Positions 17,465 through 27,313 of a DNA stretch of 64,000 nt are shown in pieces. Numbering within the stretch: the first letter of the stretch is position 1; every line of letters starts with the position of its first letter. Source of the DNA: CBDUEF01 sp018063485 (lineage in GTDB: Bacteria; Pseudomonadota; Alphaproteobacteria; Rhodobacterales; Rhodobacteraceae); assembly GCA_037045435.1 (NCBI GenBank), contig JBAOID010000003.1, positions 124,001-188,000 on the forward strand. Direction: 5' to 3'. Below the pieces are notes generated by a model. That model was not told where the DNA came from, did no database searches, and worked only from the letters and a program-made list of their open reading frames with translations. The translations under genes and the position numbers were made by a program.

Positions 17465-19156
17465 GCAGCGGCGACGGCAAGGACAAGACGGTTATCGGTG
17501 GCAGCCCCGGTACGCCTTCGCCCTTGCCCGGAGGGGTCACCCCGATGCCGCAGGGCAAACGGCAGGCGGTGCCGAACCAATCCACGGTGATCGGTGGGGC
17601 TTTGCCGGGGGCGCAACCGTTCAACCCGTCGCAAGGCTTTGGCCAACCGCAGCACCCCGCGCCCGGTGGCGGTTTTGGCGGTTTTGACAACAACCTGGCG
17701 GGAAATGACGCCTGGACCTCGGGCGTAGGTGGCATCGGCACCCCTGCACCGCTGCCCGGTGGGCAAGGCTTTGGCGGCCAGCCCTATGGTCAACAACCGC
17801 CGCAACCGGCCTATCGCCCGCAACCGGCAGCCTTTGGCAACCAGCCAGACGGGTTTTTCCCTGACGCTTCTGGCGCGCAGCCGACCAATTACGCCCACGC
17901 CGGCCCCAGGATTGATTTGCGTCGCGCCTTGATGGCCAAGGGTCTTGGGGCCGGTGGTCCCAAAAGCCCGATGCTGGCAGCGGCGGCAAATCTGCTGATC
18001 CTGTTTGGCCGTTTGCGCACCCAGATGGTCGAGATGGAAGCCGTTCCGCTGATGGGATATGTCACCCGCGAGATCGAGGGCTTCGAGAAGAACTGCCTTG
18101 AAGCGGGCATTGACGCCCATGAAACCCAAGTGGCGAAATATCTGCTGTGCGGCACCGCCGATGACATTGTGCAAAATATCCCCGGCACCGATCGCCATAT
18201 CTGGATTCAATATTCAATGGTGGCGCGGTTCTTCAACCGCCGCACCTCGGGCGTGGGGTTTTTCCAGGAGGTGGAAAAGGCGCTGCAAGCGCCCGCGCAA
18301 CGATTTCAACTTCTGGAACTGGCGCTGACTTGCCTGTCGCTGGGTTTCGAGGGCCAGTATCGTTCGGCCCCCAATGGCGCGGTGGAACTGTCGCGCATCC
18401 GCTCGATGATCTACCAGTCCCTGCGCCGGGTGAAAAATCGCCCTGATGACGATATTTCTCCGCATTGGCAGCCGGTTATGCTGGGCGGGCGCCGCCGCTT
18501 TGGCGGCACCCCGATGTGGGTGGTCGCCTCGGGGCTGGGTCTGGTTCTGCTTGGGGCCTATCTCGGCCTTTCGATGATGATTTCGGGCGAAGGCAGCATG
18601 GTCAGCCAACGCCTTCTGACCATTACACCGCAAACCCCGGTCGATCTGGTGCGCGCTGCGGCCTTTACCCCGCTGGCAGTCGACACGGTGGCTCTGACCA
18701 AGACAGATCAGCTTGACCGTATTCGCGAGGCCATGAAGGACGATATCGAACTCGAAGTTGGTCGAGGTCGATGTGGCCGGTGATTTCATCTATATCCGCG
18801 TCAACAACGTCGCCCTTTTCGCCAGTGGCAAGGCCGACACCAAGCCCGAATTCAATGATCTTGGCACCCGCATCTCGGCGGTGCTGAACAAGGAACCGGG
18901 GCCAATCCTGATAGACGGCTATACCGATAACGTGCCGATGAGTGGGCGCGGGCGGTTCAAGAACAACCATGATCTGTCGCAGGCCCGTGCCGATGCGGTG
19001 ATGAAGGTTCTTGCGGCCAAAATCGACGACAACACCCGTTTCCAGGTTGAGGGCAAGGGCGAGGCCAACCCGATTGGCGACAATGCCACTGATGACGGGC
19101 GCGCGGCCAACCGGCGGGTTGAGATCATGATCAAGCGGGAAGAGACGCTGCAATGA
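17461..19156 (+). CDS. tssL: T6SS membrane protein TssL with OmpA domain, frameshifted
   Basis: The product is DotU/IcmH-like. Residues 1-150 are Pro/Gly/Gln-rich with two TVIGG motifs (Thr10 and Thr42). A cytoplasmic DotU domain follows, then one membrane helix (around MWVVASGLGLVLLGAYLGL) and a C-terminal OmpA-type peptidoglycan-binding domain (DGYTDNVPM, LSQARADAVM, NRRVEIMI). One extra base near 18757 stops the first frame at 18783, and the OmpA part continues in the next frame. With it removed the protein has 564 residues. In Agrobacterium a phosphorylated N-terminal TssL threonine is bound by Fha; the two TVIGG sites here may serve that purpose. Confidence 0.9.
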
Positions 19157-22100
19157 AATGGGTGAAACGCGCGCTGATCCTTTTCGGCTTTCTGGCCTAT
19201 TCGGCGGTGGTCTGGTTTGCGGGCCCCTTGATCGGCTTTGGCGACAGCCACCCGTTTGATGCGGTTTGGGTGCGGTTGCTGCTGATCGGCATCTTGCTGC
19301 TGATCCTGATCATCTGGGGCGTGATTGCGCTGTTGCGGCGCAGGCGCGGGCAGGCGGCGCTGGAAAAGGCGCTGGTGGTGGATACCTCGCCCAGCGGTGA
19401 CGGCAAGGAACTGGCCAGCCGGATGCAGGCGGCTTTGGCGACGCTGAAAAAATCGGGTAATTCCAAGACCTATCTTTACGATATGCCCTGGTATGTGATC
19501 ATCGGCCCACCGGGGTCGGGCAAGACCACGGCACTGGTGAATTCCGAGATCAAGTTTCCGCTGTCGGGTCTCAATCAAGGCGGCTTGCAAGGCTTTGGCG
19601 GCACCCGCTATTGCGATTGGTGGTTTGCCGAAGACGCCATCCTGATCGACACCGCAGGCCGCTATACCACCCACGACAGCGACTCCGGGGCCAATTCAGC
19701 CTCATGGGCGGCGTTCCTGAACCTCTTGAAACGCAACCGCCCGAAACAGCCGATAAACGGCGTCATTCTGGCGTTTTCCGTGTCGGATCTGATGAACGCC
19801 ACGCCCGAGGTGATTGCCGCCCATGCCGAAACCGTGCGCGCGCGTCTGGCGGAAATCCATGAGACGTTGAAGGTGGATTTCCCGGTCTATGTGATGTTTA
19901 CCAAGGCCGATCTGATCGCAGGTTTCCGCGAGTATTTCAGTTCCTTTTCGGCCAGCAGGCGCAAGATGGTCTGGGGAGCGACATTCCAGACCGAGAACCG
20001 CAAAGAGCAAACCTATGATCGCGTTGGCCCCGAGTTTGACCAACTGGTCGCGCGCCTTTCCGATGAGGTGATCGACCGTTTGTCCGAAGAACCTGACGGC
20101 GTGAACCGGATCGCGATTTTCGGCCTGCCGGGGCAAATGGCGCTGCTCAAGGATGAGATCGAGAGTTTCCTGCGGCAGGTGTTTGAACCCACTCGCTATA
20201 AAACCAGCGCCATCTTGCGCGGATTTTATTTCAGTTCCGGCACTCAGGAAGGCACGCCGATTGATCAGGTTCTGGGCGCGATGGGCCGCAGTTTTGGCGG
20301 CGACGCGGCGGGTCTGATGTCGGGCAAGGGCAAGAGTTTCTTCCTGCATGATCTTCTGACCAAGGTGATTTTTGGCGAACAGGGCTGGGTCAGCTATGAT
20401 CGCAAGGCAGTGCGTCGCTCCTCGGTGCGGCGGATCGCCACCACCAGCGCCTTGGTCTTGGCTTCGGTTGCGATGCTTGCTGCCTGGACCTTCAGCTATT
20501 TCAACAACCGCGCGCTGGTGGATTCAGCACAGGCGGCAATGGCGGACTATGAGCTGGCGGCCACCACCGATTTGCAGGCGGTTGAGGTCAAAGACACCGA
20601 TTTCATGCGTGTTGGCAATGAGTTGCAGCTTTTGCGCACCATGCCATCGGGCTATGAAAGCCCCGAAGAAGAAACCAGCGATTGGTCACGCGGCTTTGGC
20701 CTGTCGCAGCAGGGCGCCATCCGGCAGGCCTCACGAGATGCCTATGCCCAAGGGCTTGAGCGGCTGTTCCGCCCGCGTCTGGTGTTGCGCGTGGAAGAGC
20801 AGTTGCAGCAGTTCGTCTTGGCCAATGAGACATTGGCGATTTATGAAACGCTGAAGGTTTACAAACTCTTGGGCGGCGCTGCCCCCGCGCCGCAAGATGA
20901 TCTGGTGCGGGCTTGGTTCCGGCAGGATTGGGAGCAGGTGATGTTCCCCGGTATCACTCAGGAACCGGCGCGGCAGATGTTGGAAAACCACCTTCAGGCG
21001 ATGCTGGAACTGGACGACACCACCTCGCCGCAGGTGACGTTGAGCGCCGATCTTGTGGACAAGGCCGAGATCATTCTGGCGCGGATGAGCGTGGCTGATC
21101 AGGCCTATTCGCTGATCGTCGCAACGGCGCCCTTCTCGGGGCTGGCCGATTTCAATCTGGTCGAGGCCGCCGGACCGGATTCGCGTCTGGTGTTTGAAAC
21201 CATTGACGGCAGCGATCTGGGCAATCTGACGATCCCCGCGCTTTATACCTATGCCGGATTCCATGAGTTCTTTCTGGATCAGTTGGGCGAAGTGGCCCGC
21301 AAGCTGGAAAACGAACAATGGGTGATGGGCGATCAGGCGGCGGCGGCCAAAGTCTCCGAACAGCTTGATCGGCTGGGGCCGGAATTGCTGCGCCGCTACC
21401 GCGAGGATTTTCTGGCGGCTTGGGAGGCGGTGCTGAGCAATATCAGACTTGCGCCGATGGCGGCAGACAAACCCGCCTATCAGGCGCTCTCGGCGGCCTC
21501 GTCGCCCGCCACCTCGCCGATCCTGAAACTGGTGGAGGGCATCACGGCGCAAACCAGATTGACCGAGGCCCCGCAAGGCGTTGCCGATCAGCCGGGAGTG
21601 GACGCCGAGGCGGCAGGCAAGGCCTTGGGCGCGGCGGGCGATCTTTTGAACGAACGCCTGTTGCAGCGCACTTCCGGCCTGAAACGGATCGGGCTCGATC
21701 TGGCACTGGCGGCGGGCAAGTCGCAAAAGCGCGCCGGTGTTGCCGGTTCAGCGGGCGAGCCGGTGATCCCCGGCGCGGATATCGAGGTGCAATTTGCCGA
21801 ATACCACGCTTTGCTTGAAGGGACTCCGGGGCAACGCCCGATTGATGCGCTGCTGGCAAGCCTTGGCTCGATCCAGCAGGGGTTGGTGATTGCAGCAGGC
21901 TTCAATCAGGCAGAGGCTGCGGCACAAATGCCAGCGCTGATCGGGCAATTGCGCACGGCGGCGTCGCGCTTGCCGCCCGAGTTGAGCCGGATGGTCTCCG
22001 AGGCGGTGGATGATTTCGAAGGCAGTGCAGCCTCATCCACCATCGCGCAGATCAATGCGGAATTGACGACGCAGGTGGTGGCCTCTTGCGAAAACATCGT

Positions 22101-22737
22101 GTCGAACCGCTATCCTTTTGCCAACAGCCCAACGCGGCAGGTGCCTTTGTCGGAATTTGCGCAACTCTTCGCGCCCGATGGGATTCTGGACCGGTTTTTC
22201 AACGCCAATCTGGCGGTGCATGCCAACATGGGCGCGGGAGACTGGACCTGGCGCGAAGACAGCCCGCTGGCGGGCAAGATGTCCTTGCAGACCTTGCGCC
22301 AGTTCCAGCGTGCGGCGCGCATCCGCGATGCGTTCTTCCCCGGTCGCAGCCCGACAGTGGCACTTGAGGTGACGGTCAATCAGACTGCCGCGCATGATCG
22401 CATCAAACAATCGGTGCTGGTGGTTGATGATCAACCGATCCAGATGCGCCAGGCGGGCAATTCGCCGGTGACGATCACTTGGCCGGGGGCGGGCAGCAAT
22501 ACCTCGTTGCAGCTTCTGCCCGAGATGAACAATCGCCAGAGCCAGGTGCTGTTCCAGGGGCCCTGGGCCTTCATGCAGTTTCTGCGCGCCGGCAATCCGC
22601 GTCAGGTTGGGGATGTGATGCAGGTCAGCTATGTGATCGGCGGGCGCAACATCACCTATGAAATCCGCGTCAATTCGCTGGTCAACCCGTTCAATTTGTC
22701 AGAGCTGCGCGAATTCCGCTGCCCGACGGGGCTTTGA
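19153..22737 (+). CDS. tssM: T6SS membrane protein TssM (IcmF)
   Basis: This 1194-residue inner-membrane protein is the structural core of the TssJLM trans-envelope complex. Two helices lie near residues 5-25 and 40-62. The cytoplasmic NTPase-like domain has Walker A GPPGSGKT (118-125) and AILIDTAGRYTT. A third helix near residue 440 (LASVAMLAAWTFSYF) is followed by a long periplasmic region ending in the TssM C-terminal domain. The start overlaps the tssL stop by four bases. The frame is intact. Confidence 0.95.
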   Translation: MKWVKRALILFGFLAYSAVVWFAGPLIGFGDSHPFDAVWVRLLLIGILLLILIIWGVIALLRRRRGQAALEKALVVDTSPSGDGKELASRMQAALATLKKSGNSKTYLYDMPWYVIIGPPGSGKTTALVNSEIKFPLSGLNQGGLQGFGGTRYCDWWFAEDAILIDTAGRYTTHDSDSGANSASWAAFLNLLKRNRPKQPINGVILAFSVSDLMNATPEVIAAHAETVRARLAEIHETLKVDFPVYVMFTKADLIAGFREYFSSFSASRRKMVWGATFQTENRKEQTYDRVGPEFDQLVARLSDEVIDRLSEEPDGVNRIAIFGLPGQMALLKDEIESFLRQVFEPTRYKTSAILRGFYFSSGTQEGTPIDQVLGAMGRSFGGDAAGLMSGKGKSFFLHDLLTKVIFGEQGWVSYDRKAVRRSSVRRIATTSALVLASVAMLAAWTFSYFNNRALVDSAQAAMADYELAATTDLQAVEVKDTDFMRVGNELQLLRTMPSGYESPEEETSDWSRGFGLSQQGAIRQASRDAYAQGLERLFRPRLVLRVEEQLQQFVLANETLAIYETLKVYKLLGGAAPAPQDDLVRAWFRQDWEQVMFPGITQEPARQMLENHLQAMLELDDTTSPQVTLSADLVDKAEIILARMSVADQAYSLIVATAPFSGLADFNLVEAAGPDSRLVFETIDGSDLGNLTIPALYTYAGFHEFFLDQLGEVARKLENEQWVMGDQAAAAKVSEQLDRLGPELLRRYREDFLAAWEAVLSNIRLAPMAADKPAYQALSAASSPATSPILKLVEGITAQTRLTEAPQGVADQPGVDAEAAGKALGAAGDLLNERLLQRTSGLKRIGLDLALAAGKSQKRAGVAGSAGEPVIPGADIEVQFAEYHALLEGTPGQRPIDALLASLGSIQQGLVIAAGFNQAEAAAQMPALIGQLRTAASRLPPELSRMVSEAVDDFEGSAASSTIAQINAELTTQVVASCENIVSNRYPFANSPTRQVPLSEFAQLFAPDGILDRFFNANLAVHANMGAGDWTWREDSPLAGKMSLQTLRQFQRAARIRDAFFPGRSPTVALEVTVNQTAAHDRIKQSVLVVDDQPIQMRQAGNSPVTITWPGAGSNTSLQLLPEMNNRQSQVLFQGPWAFMQFLRAGNPRQVGDVMQVSYVIGGRNITYEIRVNSLVNPFNLSELREFRCPTGL

Positions 22738-22739
22738 TC

Positions 22740-23648
22740 ATGGCGCTCGCTGTTTACGGCAAACATCCGGCGAAGGGCGATTTTGTTGAACAGGGCGTGC
22801 CCGCCAATCTGAGGCCGCAGCTTGAGGCCTGGCTGGATCAGGTGCTGGCCGAGGCCAGACACGGCCTTGGCGAGACTTGGGAAAGCGTCTGGCGTGGCGC
22901 GCGGCCGGTCCGGTTCTGGCTGGGCGAGGCGATCTGGGGCGAGCGGGTTTGCGGTGTTCTTGTGGCCAGCCTCGACAAGGTGGGCCGCCGGTTTCCCTTG
23001 GTGATTTTCGCCTATGGCGAGGATGTGCCCTCACCGGTGGTTGCGCCGGATCAGGGGTGGTATGCCGCACTTGAGGCGCATTTGCGGCAAGTGGTGAGGG
23101 TGCCGGCGTTCGAGGCTCCGGCGGATCTGCTGATCGGCGTGCCTTTGGTTCTGGCTGGGGCAATCGCCCCCGCTCCGCAGGATTTCTGGGCGGTGCGGCC
23201 GGGCGAGGATGCGGCGGGCCTCTGGGCCGATGTGGGTCTTGTCGACCACAGCCGCGCCAGCCTTGCCCGCAGCTATTGGTGGGCGGTGGGCGATGCAGCT
23301 TTGGCCGAACCCGATGCGGCAGAGCCTGCGAAAACGCCGGACGCCGAGCGCTGTGAAGATCCCGAATTGCGGGGCGCTGTCAAAGTGGAGCCCATTGAAA
23401 AGCCTCCCGCTCGGGAATCGCCCCAGGATGACGATTCACCTTTCGCCACGGGCGCGGATGGGCCTGCCCTGTTTGCCCCGCCCGAGATCGCTGTTCCCGA
23501 AACCGCCCCAGCGCCAGCGCCAGTCGCGGACATTGTTCCCGAAAAACCGGCGGCCAAACCGGCTTGGACCCAGCTTTGGGCAGGTCACGGTCTGCCCTCG
23601 GGCCATGTCATCGCGTGGTTTTTGCGGGGCTATGATGGCAATGGCTAG
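22740..23648 (+). CDS. tagF: T6SS post-translational repressor TagF
   Basis: This 302-residue protein begins with the TagF/ImpM domain (YGKHPAKGDFVEQGVP, RFWLGEAIWGERVCGVLVAS, GRRFPLVIFAYGE). The C-terminal third is Pro/Glu/Ala-rich and ends in a short conserved-looking tail. TagF represses T6SS assembly post-translationally, acting beside the threonine-phosphorylation pathway. I chose the ATG at 22740, two bases after the tssM stop. Its neighbours pppA and ppkA support the role. Confidence 0.9.
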   Translation: MALAVYGKHPAKGDFVEQGVPANLRPQLEAWLDQVLAEARHGLGETWESVWRGARPVRFWLGEAIWGERVCGVLVASLDKVGRRFPLVIFAYGEDVPSPVVAPDQGWYAALEAHLRQVVRVPAFEAPADLLIGVPLVLAGAIAPAPQDFWAVRPGEDAAGLWADVGLVDHSRASLARSYWWAVGDAALAEPDAAEPAKTPDAERCEDPELRGAVKVEPIEKPPARESPQDDDSPFATGADGPALFAPPEIAVPETAPAPAPVADIVPEKPAAKPAWTQLWAGHGLPSGHVIAWFLRGYDGNG

Positions 23649-23705
23649 GCAGAAGCCTGATTTTGGGCCTAAGCTACCTGAAAAAAGCAATTTGCCGGAG
23701 GGTGG

Positions 23706-24524
23706 ATGAACCAGGCCCCATTTCTGTTCGAGAGCGGTGCCGCATCCGATACCGGCTGCGTCCGCGATCACAACGAAGACAGCTATCTTGTCTTGCCTGA
23801 CGCCGGTGTGTGGCTGGTGGCGGATGGCATGGGCGGGCATCACGCCGGGGATTTCGCCAGCCGCGCCATTGCCGAAAGTGCCGCCAGTATCGGCCGCCCG
23901 GTTTCCGCCCCTGATCTGCATGCGCGCTTCATGGACCGCATTCTGCGCGCGCATCAGAGCATTCAGGCCCAATCGGCACGTCTTGACGGGGCCACTGTCG
24001 GAGCCACGTTGGTGGCTTTGTTGTCGTTCGATCAGCATTTCGCCTGTATCTGGTCGGGCGACAGCCGGATATATCTGCTTCGGCAGGGGCATTATGCGCA
24101 AGTGACGGTGGATCATACCGAGGTGAACGAGCTGCTGAAGACCGGCGCAATCAGCCCCGAACAGGCGCGGACATGGCCAAGGCGCAACGTGATCACCCGC
24201 GCGATTGGCGTGCATGAGAGGCCGATGACCGACGAGCGTTCCGGCACTCTGGTGGATGGTGATACGTTCCTGCTGTGTTCGGACGGCTTGACCGAACATA
24301 TCGAGGATGGCGAAATGGCGGAAATCCTGATGCAGATGTCGGCCCAGAAGGCGTGTGAAGCTCTGGTGGCCATGACGCTTGCCCGCGGGGCAAAAGACAA
24401 TGTAACCGTGGTGATCGTGCGTTGCCGGGATCAGACGGCGGTGCAAGCAGTGGCGACTCATGGCATCGCGCAACCGCAGTATCGTCCTGGTGACATGGCC
24501 GATGAATGGACCCTGGGCATTTGA
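23706..24524 (+). CDS. pppA: PP2C-family protein phosphatase PppA (T6SS)
   Basis: This 272-residue PP2C/Stp1-type metal-dependent phosphatase has VRDHNEDSY, VADGMGGHHAGD, SGDSRIYLLR, LCSDGLTEHI and KDNVTVVIV, which supply the metal-binding aspartates. It would remove phosphate from the targets of PpkA and so switch secretion off. GGAGGG precedes the start. It lies directly upstream of ppkA, as in other T6SS phospho-switch loci. Confidence 0.93.
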   Translation: MNQAPFLFESGAASDTGCVRDHNEDSYLVLPDAGVWLVADGMGGHHAGDFASRAIAESAASIGRPVSAPDLHARFMDRILRAHQSIQAQSARLDGATVGATLVALLSFDQHFACIWSGDSRIYLLRQGHYAQVTVDHTEVNELLKTGAISPEQARTWPRRNVITRAIGVHERPMTDERSGTLVDGDTFLLCSDGLTEHIEDGEMAEILMQMSAQKACEALVAMTLARGAKDNVTVVIVRCRDQTAVQAVATHGIAQPQYRPGDMADEWTLGI

Positions 24525-24526
24525 GC

Positions 24527-27139
24527 ATGAGCAACGAACCCTCAAAACCCGGCAGCGAAACACCTTTGGTGCCCGGCACAGCGGCGCAAACGACCGCCTC
24601 CAATCTGCCAGCAATGGGCAGGCCGGTCACCACTGTGACAGCGGGCACGCTGATCATGGGCACCTATGAAATCGAAAAGCTGATCAACTCGGGTGGCATG
24701 GGCGAGGTGTATCGGGGCCGCAACATCCACAATGGCGAGCCGGTGGCAATCAAGATCGTGCTGCCCAGTCTGGCACATGATCCCAAGATCGTTGCGCTGT
24801 TTCAGAAAGAATCCACCACACTGTCGCGGCTCAGCCATGAAGCCATCGTGCGTTATCACGTTTTCACCGTTGATCCGACCATTGGCCGCCCTTGTCTGGT
24901 GATGGAGTTTGTCTCGGGTCTGGCGCTTTCTGACCGGATCGAGCAGGGACCAATGCCCTTGGCCGAGGTAAAAACCATGCTGCACCGGGTGGCCTCGGGT
25001 CTGGACAAGGCGCATCGGGCCGGGGTGGTTCACCGCGATCTTTCCCCCGATAATGTGATCCTTGAAGGCGGCTCAGTCGAACATGCCAAGCTGATCGACT
25101 TTGGCATTGCCAAGTCAACCGGCATCGGTGCCGGCACGTTGTTGCAAGGCCAGTTCGCGGGCAAGTTCAACTGGGTGTCGCCCGAGCAATTGGGGGCCTT
25201 TGGCGGCGATGTCGATGGGCGCTCCGATATCTATTCCCTCGCGCTGGTCACGGCTGCGGCCAGCCGGGGTGCGGTGTTGCCGATGGGGGCGTCGATTGTT
25301 GATGCCGTCGGCAAACGGGCTTCTGTCCCCGATCTGGCCGGGGTTGCGCCCCAATTGGTGCCGCTGCTGACCTGGATGTTGCAGCCCGATCCGGCGCAGC
25401 GTGTCGAGAGCATGGCCAGGGTGATGGCTGCGGTGGATGATCCGTCGCTGGTGCCGGTGCCGACGCCTGCTGCACCCCCCGTGCCCGATCCGAACCGAAC
25501 CGTGGTGGGCGGGGTGCTGCCACAACAAGAACCGCCGCCGCTTGCCGCAAGTTGGCCTGCGCCCGTTGGCGATCCGCCGCCGAGTCTGCCTTCGCTCGGG
25601 GCAACAGTGATTTCCAGCACGCCGCTTCGGTCTGTGGACGTGACACCAGCCCCGATGGACGACGCCGATGATGTAAGCCCGTTCGGGGCACCAACAACCG
25701 AATCCGTGCCCGGACCGGCAAAACCGGTTTCAGCCCTTCCAGAGGCAAGGAAGAGCAAGGGCGGGGTCTTGGCCATGGTGACGGTGCTGGCCCTGGCAGG
25801 AGCCGGTGCCGGGGCTTATTACGCAGGGCTTCTTGGCCCGAAATCAAATGAGCCAACGCCGCCAACTGCCGAAGCCAATGCGGAAATGGCCAAAGAGACT
25901 GCCGATGGTGCCGCCAAACAGGCCGCAGAGGCTGCCGCCAAGCAGGCCGCCGATGAGGCTGCCGCGAAACAGGCCGCAGAGGCTGCCGCCAAGCAGGCCG
26001 CCGCCAAACAGGCTGCAGAGGCTGCCGCGAAACAGGCCGCTGATGAGGCTGCCGCGAAACAGGCCGCTGATGAGGCTGCCGCGAAACAGGCCGCTGATGA
26101 GGCTGCCGCCAAGCAGGCCGCCGATGAGGCCGCCGCCAAACAGGCTGCAGAGGCTGCCGCCAAGCAGGCTGCCGATGAGGCTGCCGCGAAACAGGCCGCA
26201 GAGGCTGCCGCGAAACAGGCCGCTGACGAGGCTGCCGCCAAGCAGGCTGCCGATGAGGCTGCCGCGAAACAGGCCGCAGAGGCTGCAGCCAAGCAGGCCG
26301 CCGATGAGGCTGCAGCGAAACAGGCTGCCGATGAGGCTGCCGCGAAACAGGCAGCGGAGGCTGCCGCCAAGCAGGCCGCTGATGATGCTGCCGCGAAACA
26401 GGCTGCCGATGAGGCTGCCGCGAAACAGGCGGCTGAGGCTGCCGCCAGGCAGGCTGCCGATGAGGCTGCCGCGAAACAGGCGGCTGAGGATGCGGCAAAA
26501 GCCGATCCTGTGGCGCGGCAGAAAAGCTTCCTCGCCGGTTTTGTCGCGCCTGAATGTGTCCATATCCACCTGCTCGCGGCCAAGCCCGAGGGGTTTGTGC
26601 TTGACGGGTTTGCCAATGCCCCTCTGCCGCTCAAGGCACTTGCCAAAGAGTGGCGTGTGCAGACCGACGCGAAACCGGATGTCGTGGCAAGATTGGTGAA
26701 CCAGGAACAATGTCCGGTTCTCGATTTCATGAACCACCATGTCACCGCCGGCGCGCAGGTGGTGAAGGTGATCTTGTCCAATCAGGACGAGGTGGTGAAG
26801 TCAGGGGGCACCGTGTCGGGCATTGTCGAGGGGTTGCAGGGCCGCTTCTTGACGCTGTTTTTGGTGTCGGGGGGTGGGGGTGCCACCAATTTGCAGCCCC
26901 TGGTGGTCATGGGGGCAGACGGTAGCGCGAGTTTCAGCCTGACGGTCAGTCTTGCCAAAGACGCGCCACCTGCGCCGCAATTGTTGCTGGCGCTTGCCAC
27001 GTCCGAACGTATTGCAAGGCTGGACGAAGTGCCAAACGGCGTCACTGCAAAATCGCTCATCCCGTTTATTAAATCGCAGACCGCCGTGTCCGACAGCGAG
27101 CTGGACACCGGCTTGGGCTATTTCCGGCTGGAAAACTGA
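24527..27139 (+). CDS. ppkA: Transmembrane Ser/Thr kinase PpkA with TolA-like periplasmic helix
   Basis: This 870-residue protein has a kinase domain at about residues 45-310: glycine loop NSGGMGEVY, Lys76, catalytic HRDLSPDN with Asp171, and DFG at 191-193. A Pro-rich juxtamembrane segment contains TVVGG at Thr325, and one membrane helix spans about 412-436. Residues about 461-655 are an Ala/Lys/Gln/Asp/Glu repeat built on AAKQAA units, probably a long helix like TolA domain II. A C-terminal periplasmic domain of about 210 residues follows. The kinase would phosphorylate TssL or Fha partners to start secretion. The periplasmic part may sense the envelope, which is inferred. The start at 24527 lies just after the pppA stop. 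Confidence 0.92.
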   Translation: MSNEPSKPGSETPLVPGTAAQTTASNLPAMGRPVTTVTAGTLIMGTYEIEKLINSGGMGEVYRGRNIHNGEPVAIKIVLPSLAHDPKIVALFQKESTTLSRLSHEAIVRYHVFTVDPTIGRPCLVMEFVSGLALSDRIEQGPMPLAEVKTMLHRVASGLDKAHRAGVVHRDLSPDNVILEGGSVEHAKLIDFGIAKSTGIGAGTLLQGQFAGKFNWVSPEQLGAFGGDVDGRSDIYSLALVTAAASRGAVLPMGASIVDAVGKRASVPDLAGVAPQLVPLLTWMLQPDPAQRVESMARVMAAVDDPSLVPVPTPAAPPVPDPNRTVVGGVLPQQEPPPLAASWPAPVGDPPPSLPSLGATVISSTPLRSVDVTPAPMDDADDVSPFGAPTTESVPGPAKPVSALPEARKSKGGVLAMVTVLALAGAGAGAYYAGLLGPKSNEPTPPTAEANAEMAKETADGAAKQAAEAAAKQAADEAAAKQAAEAAAKQAAAKQAAEAAAKQAADEAAAKQAADEAAAKQAADEAAAKQAADEAAAKQAAEAAAKQAADEAAAKQAAEAAAKQAADEAAAKQAADEAAAKQAAEAAAKQAADEAAAKQAADEAAAKQAAEAAAKQAADDAAAKQAADEAAAKQAAEAAARQAADEAAAKQAAEDAAKADPVARQKSFLAGFVAPECVHIHLLAAKPEGFVLDGFANAPLPLKALAKEWRVQTDAKPDVVARLVNQEQCPVLDFMNHHVTAGAQVVKVILSNQDEVVKSGGTVSGIVEGLQGRFLTLFLVSGGGGATNLQPLVVMGADGSASFSLTVSLAKDAPPAPQLLLALATSERIARLDEVPNGVTAKSLIPFIKSQTAVSDSELDTGLGYFRLEN
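25904..26497 (+). repeat. In-gene tandem repeat coding for AAKQAA(D/E) units
   Basis: About 590 bases inside ppkA are built from near-identical 15-base and 24-base units encoding AAKQAAEA and AAKQAADEA. The units differ mainly at third positions (gccgcgaaacag versus gccgccaagcag). The reading frame is kept throughout. Such DNA is prone to recombination, so its length may vary between strains and assembly may collapse it. Confidence 0.88.
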
Positions 27140-27313
27140 AACAGGGATGCCCCGTCGCCAGTATCAGTTCGCGGTTGGAACGGATGCTGCTCAGCAAATC
27201 CGTCGCATTTCTTGCCAGAACCACCGTGACTATGTAACCTGACGCGTATTGAAAGGGCATTTTCCGCCTGAGTTTGACTGTTCAACATTGATTTTCTGGA
27301 AAGTGGTAAAGCC

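Noticed and set aside
25819..26781. Long low-complexity reverse frames and a CRISPR-like look in the ppkA repeat
   Set aside because: Repeats have no spacers, keep the ppkA frame and encode AAKQAA units, so this is coding repeat DNA and not a CRISPR array.
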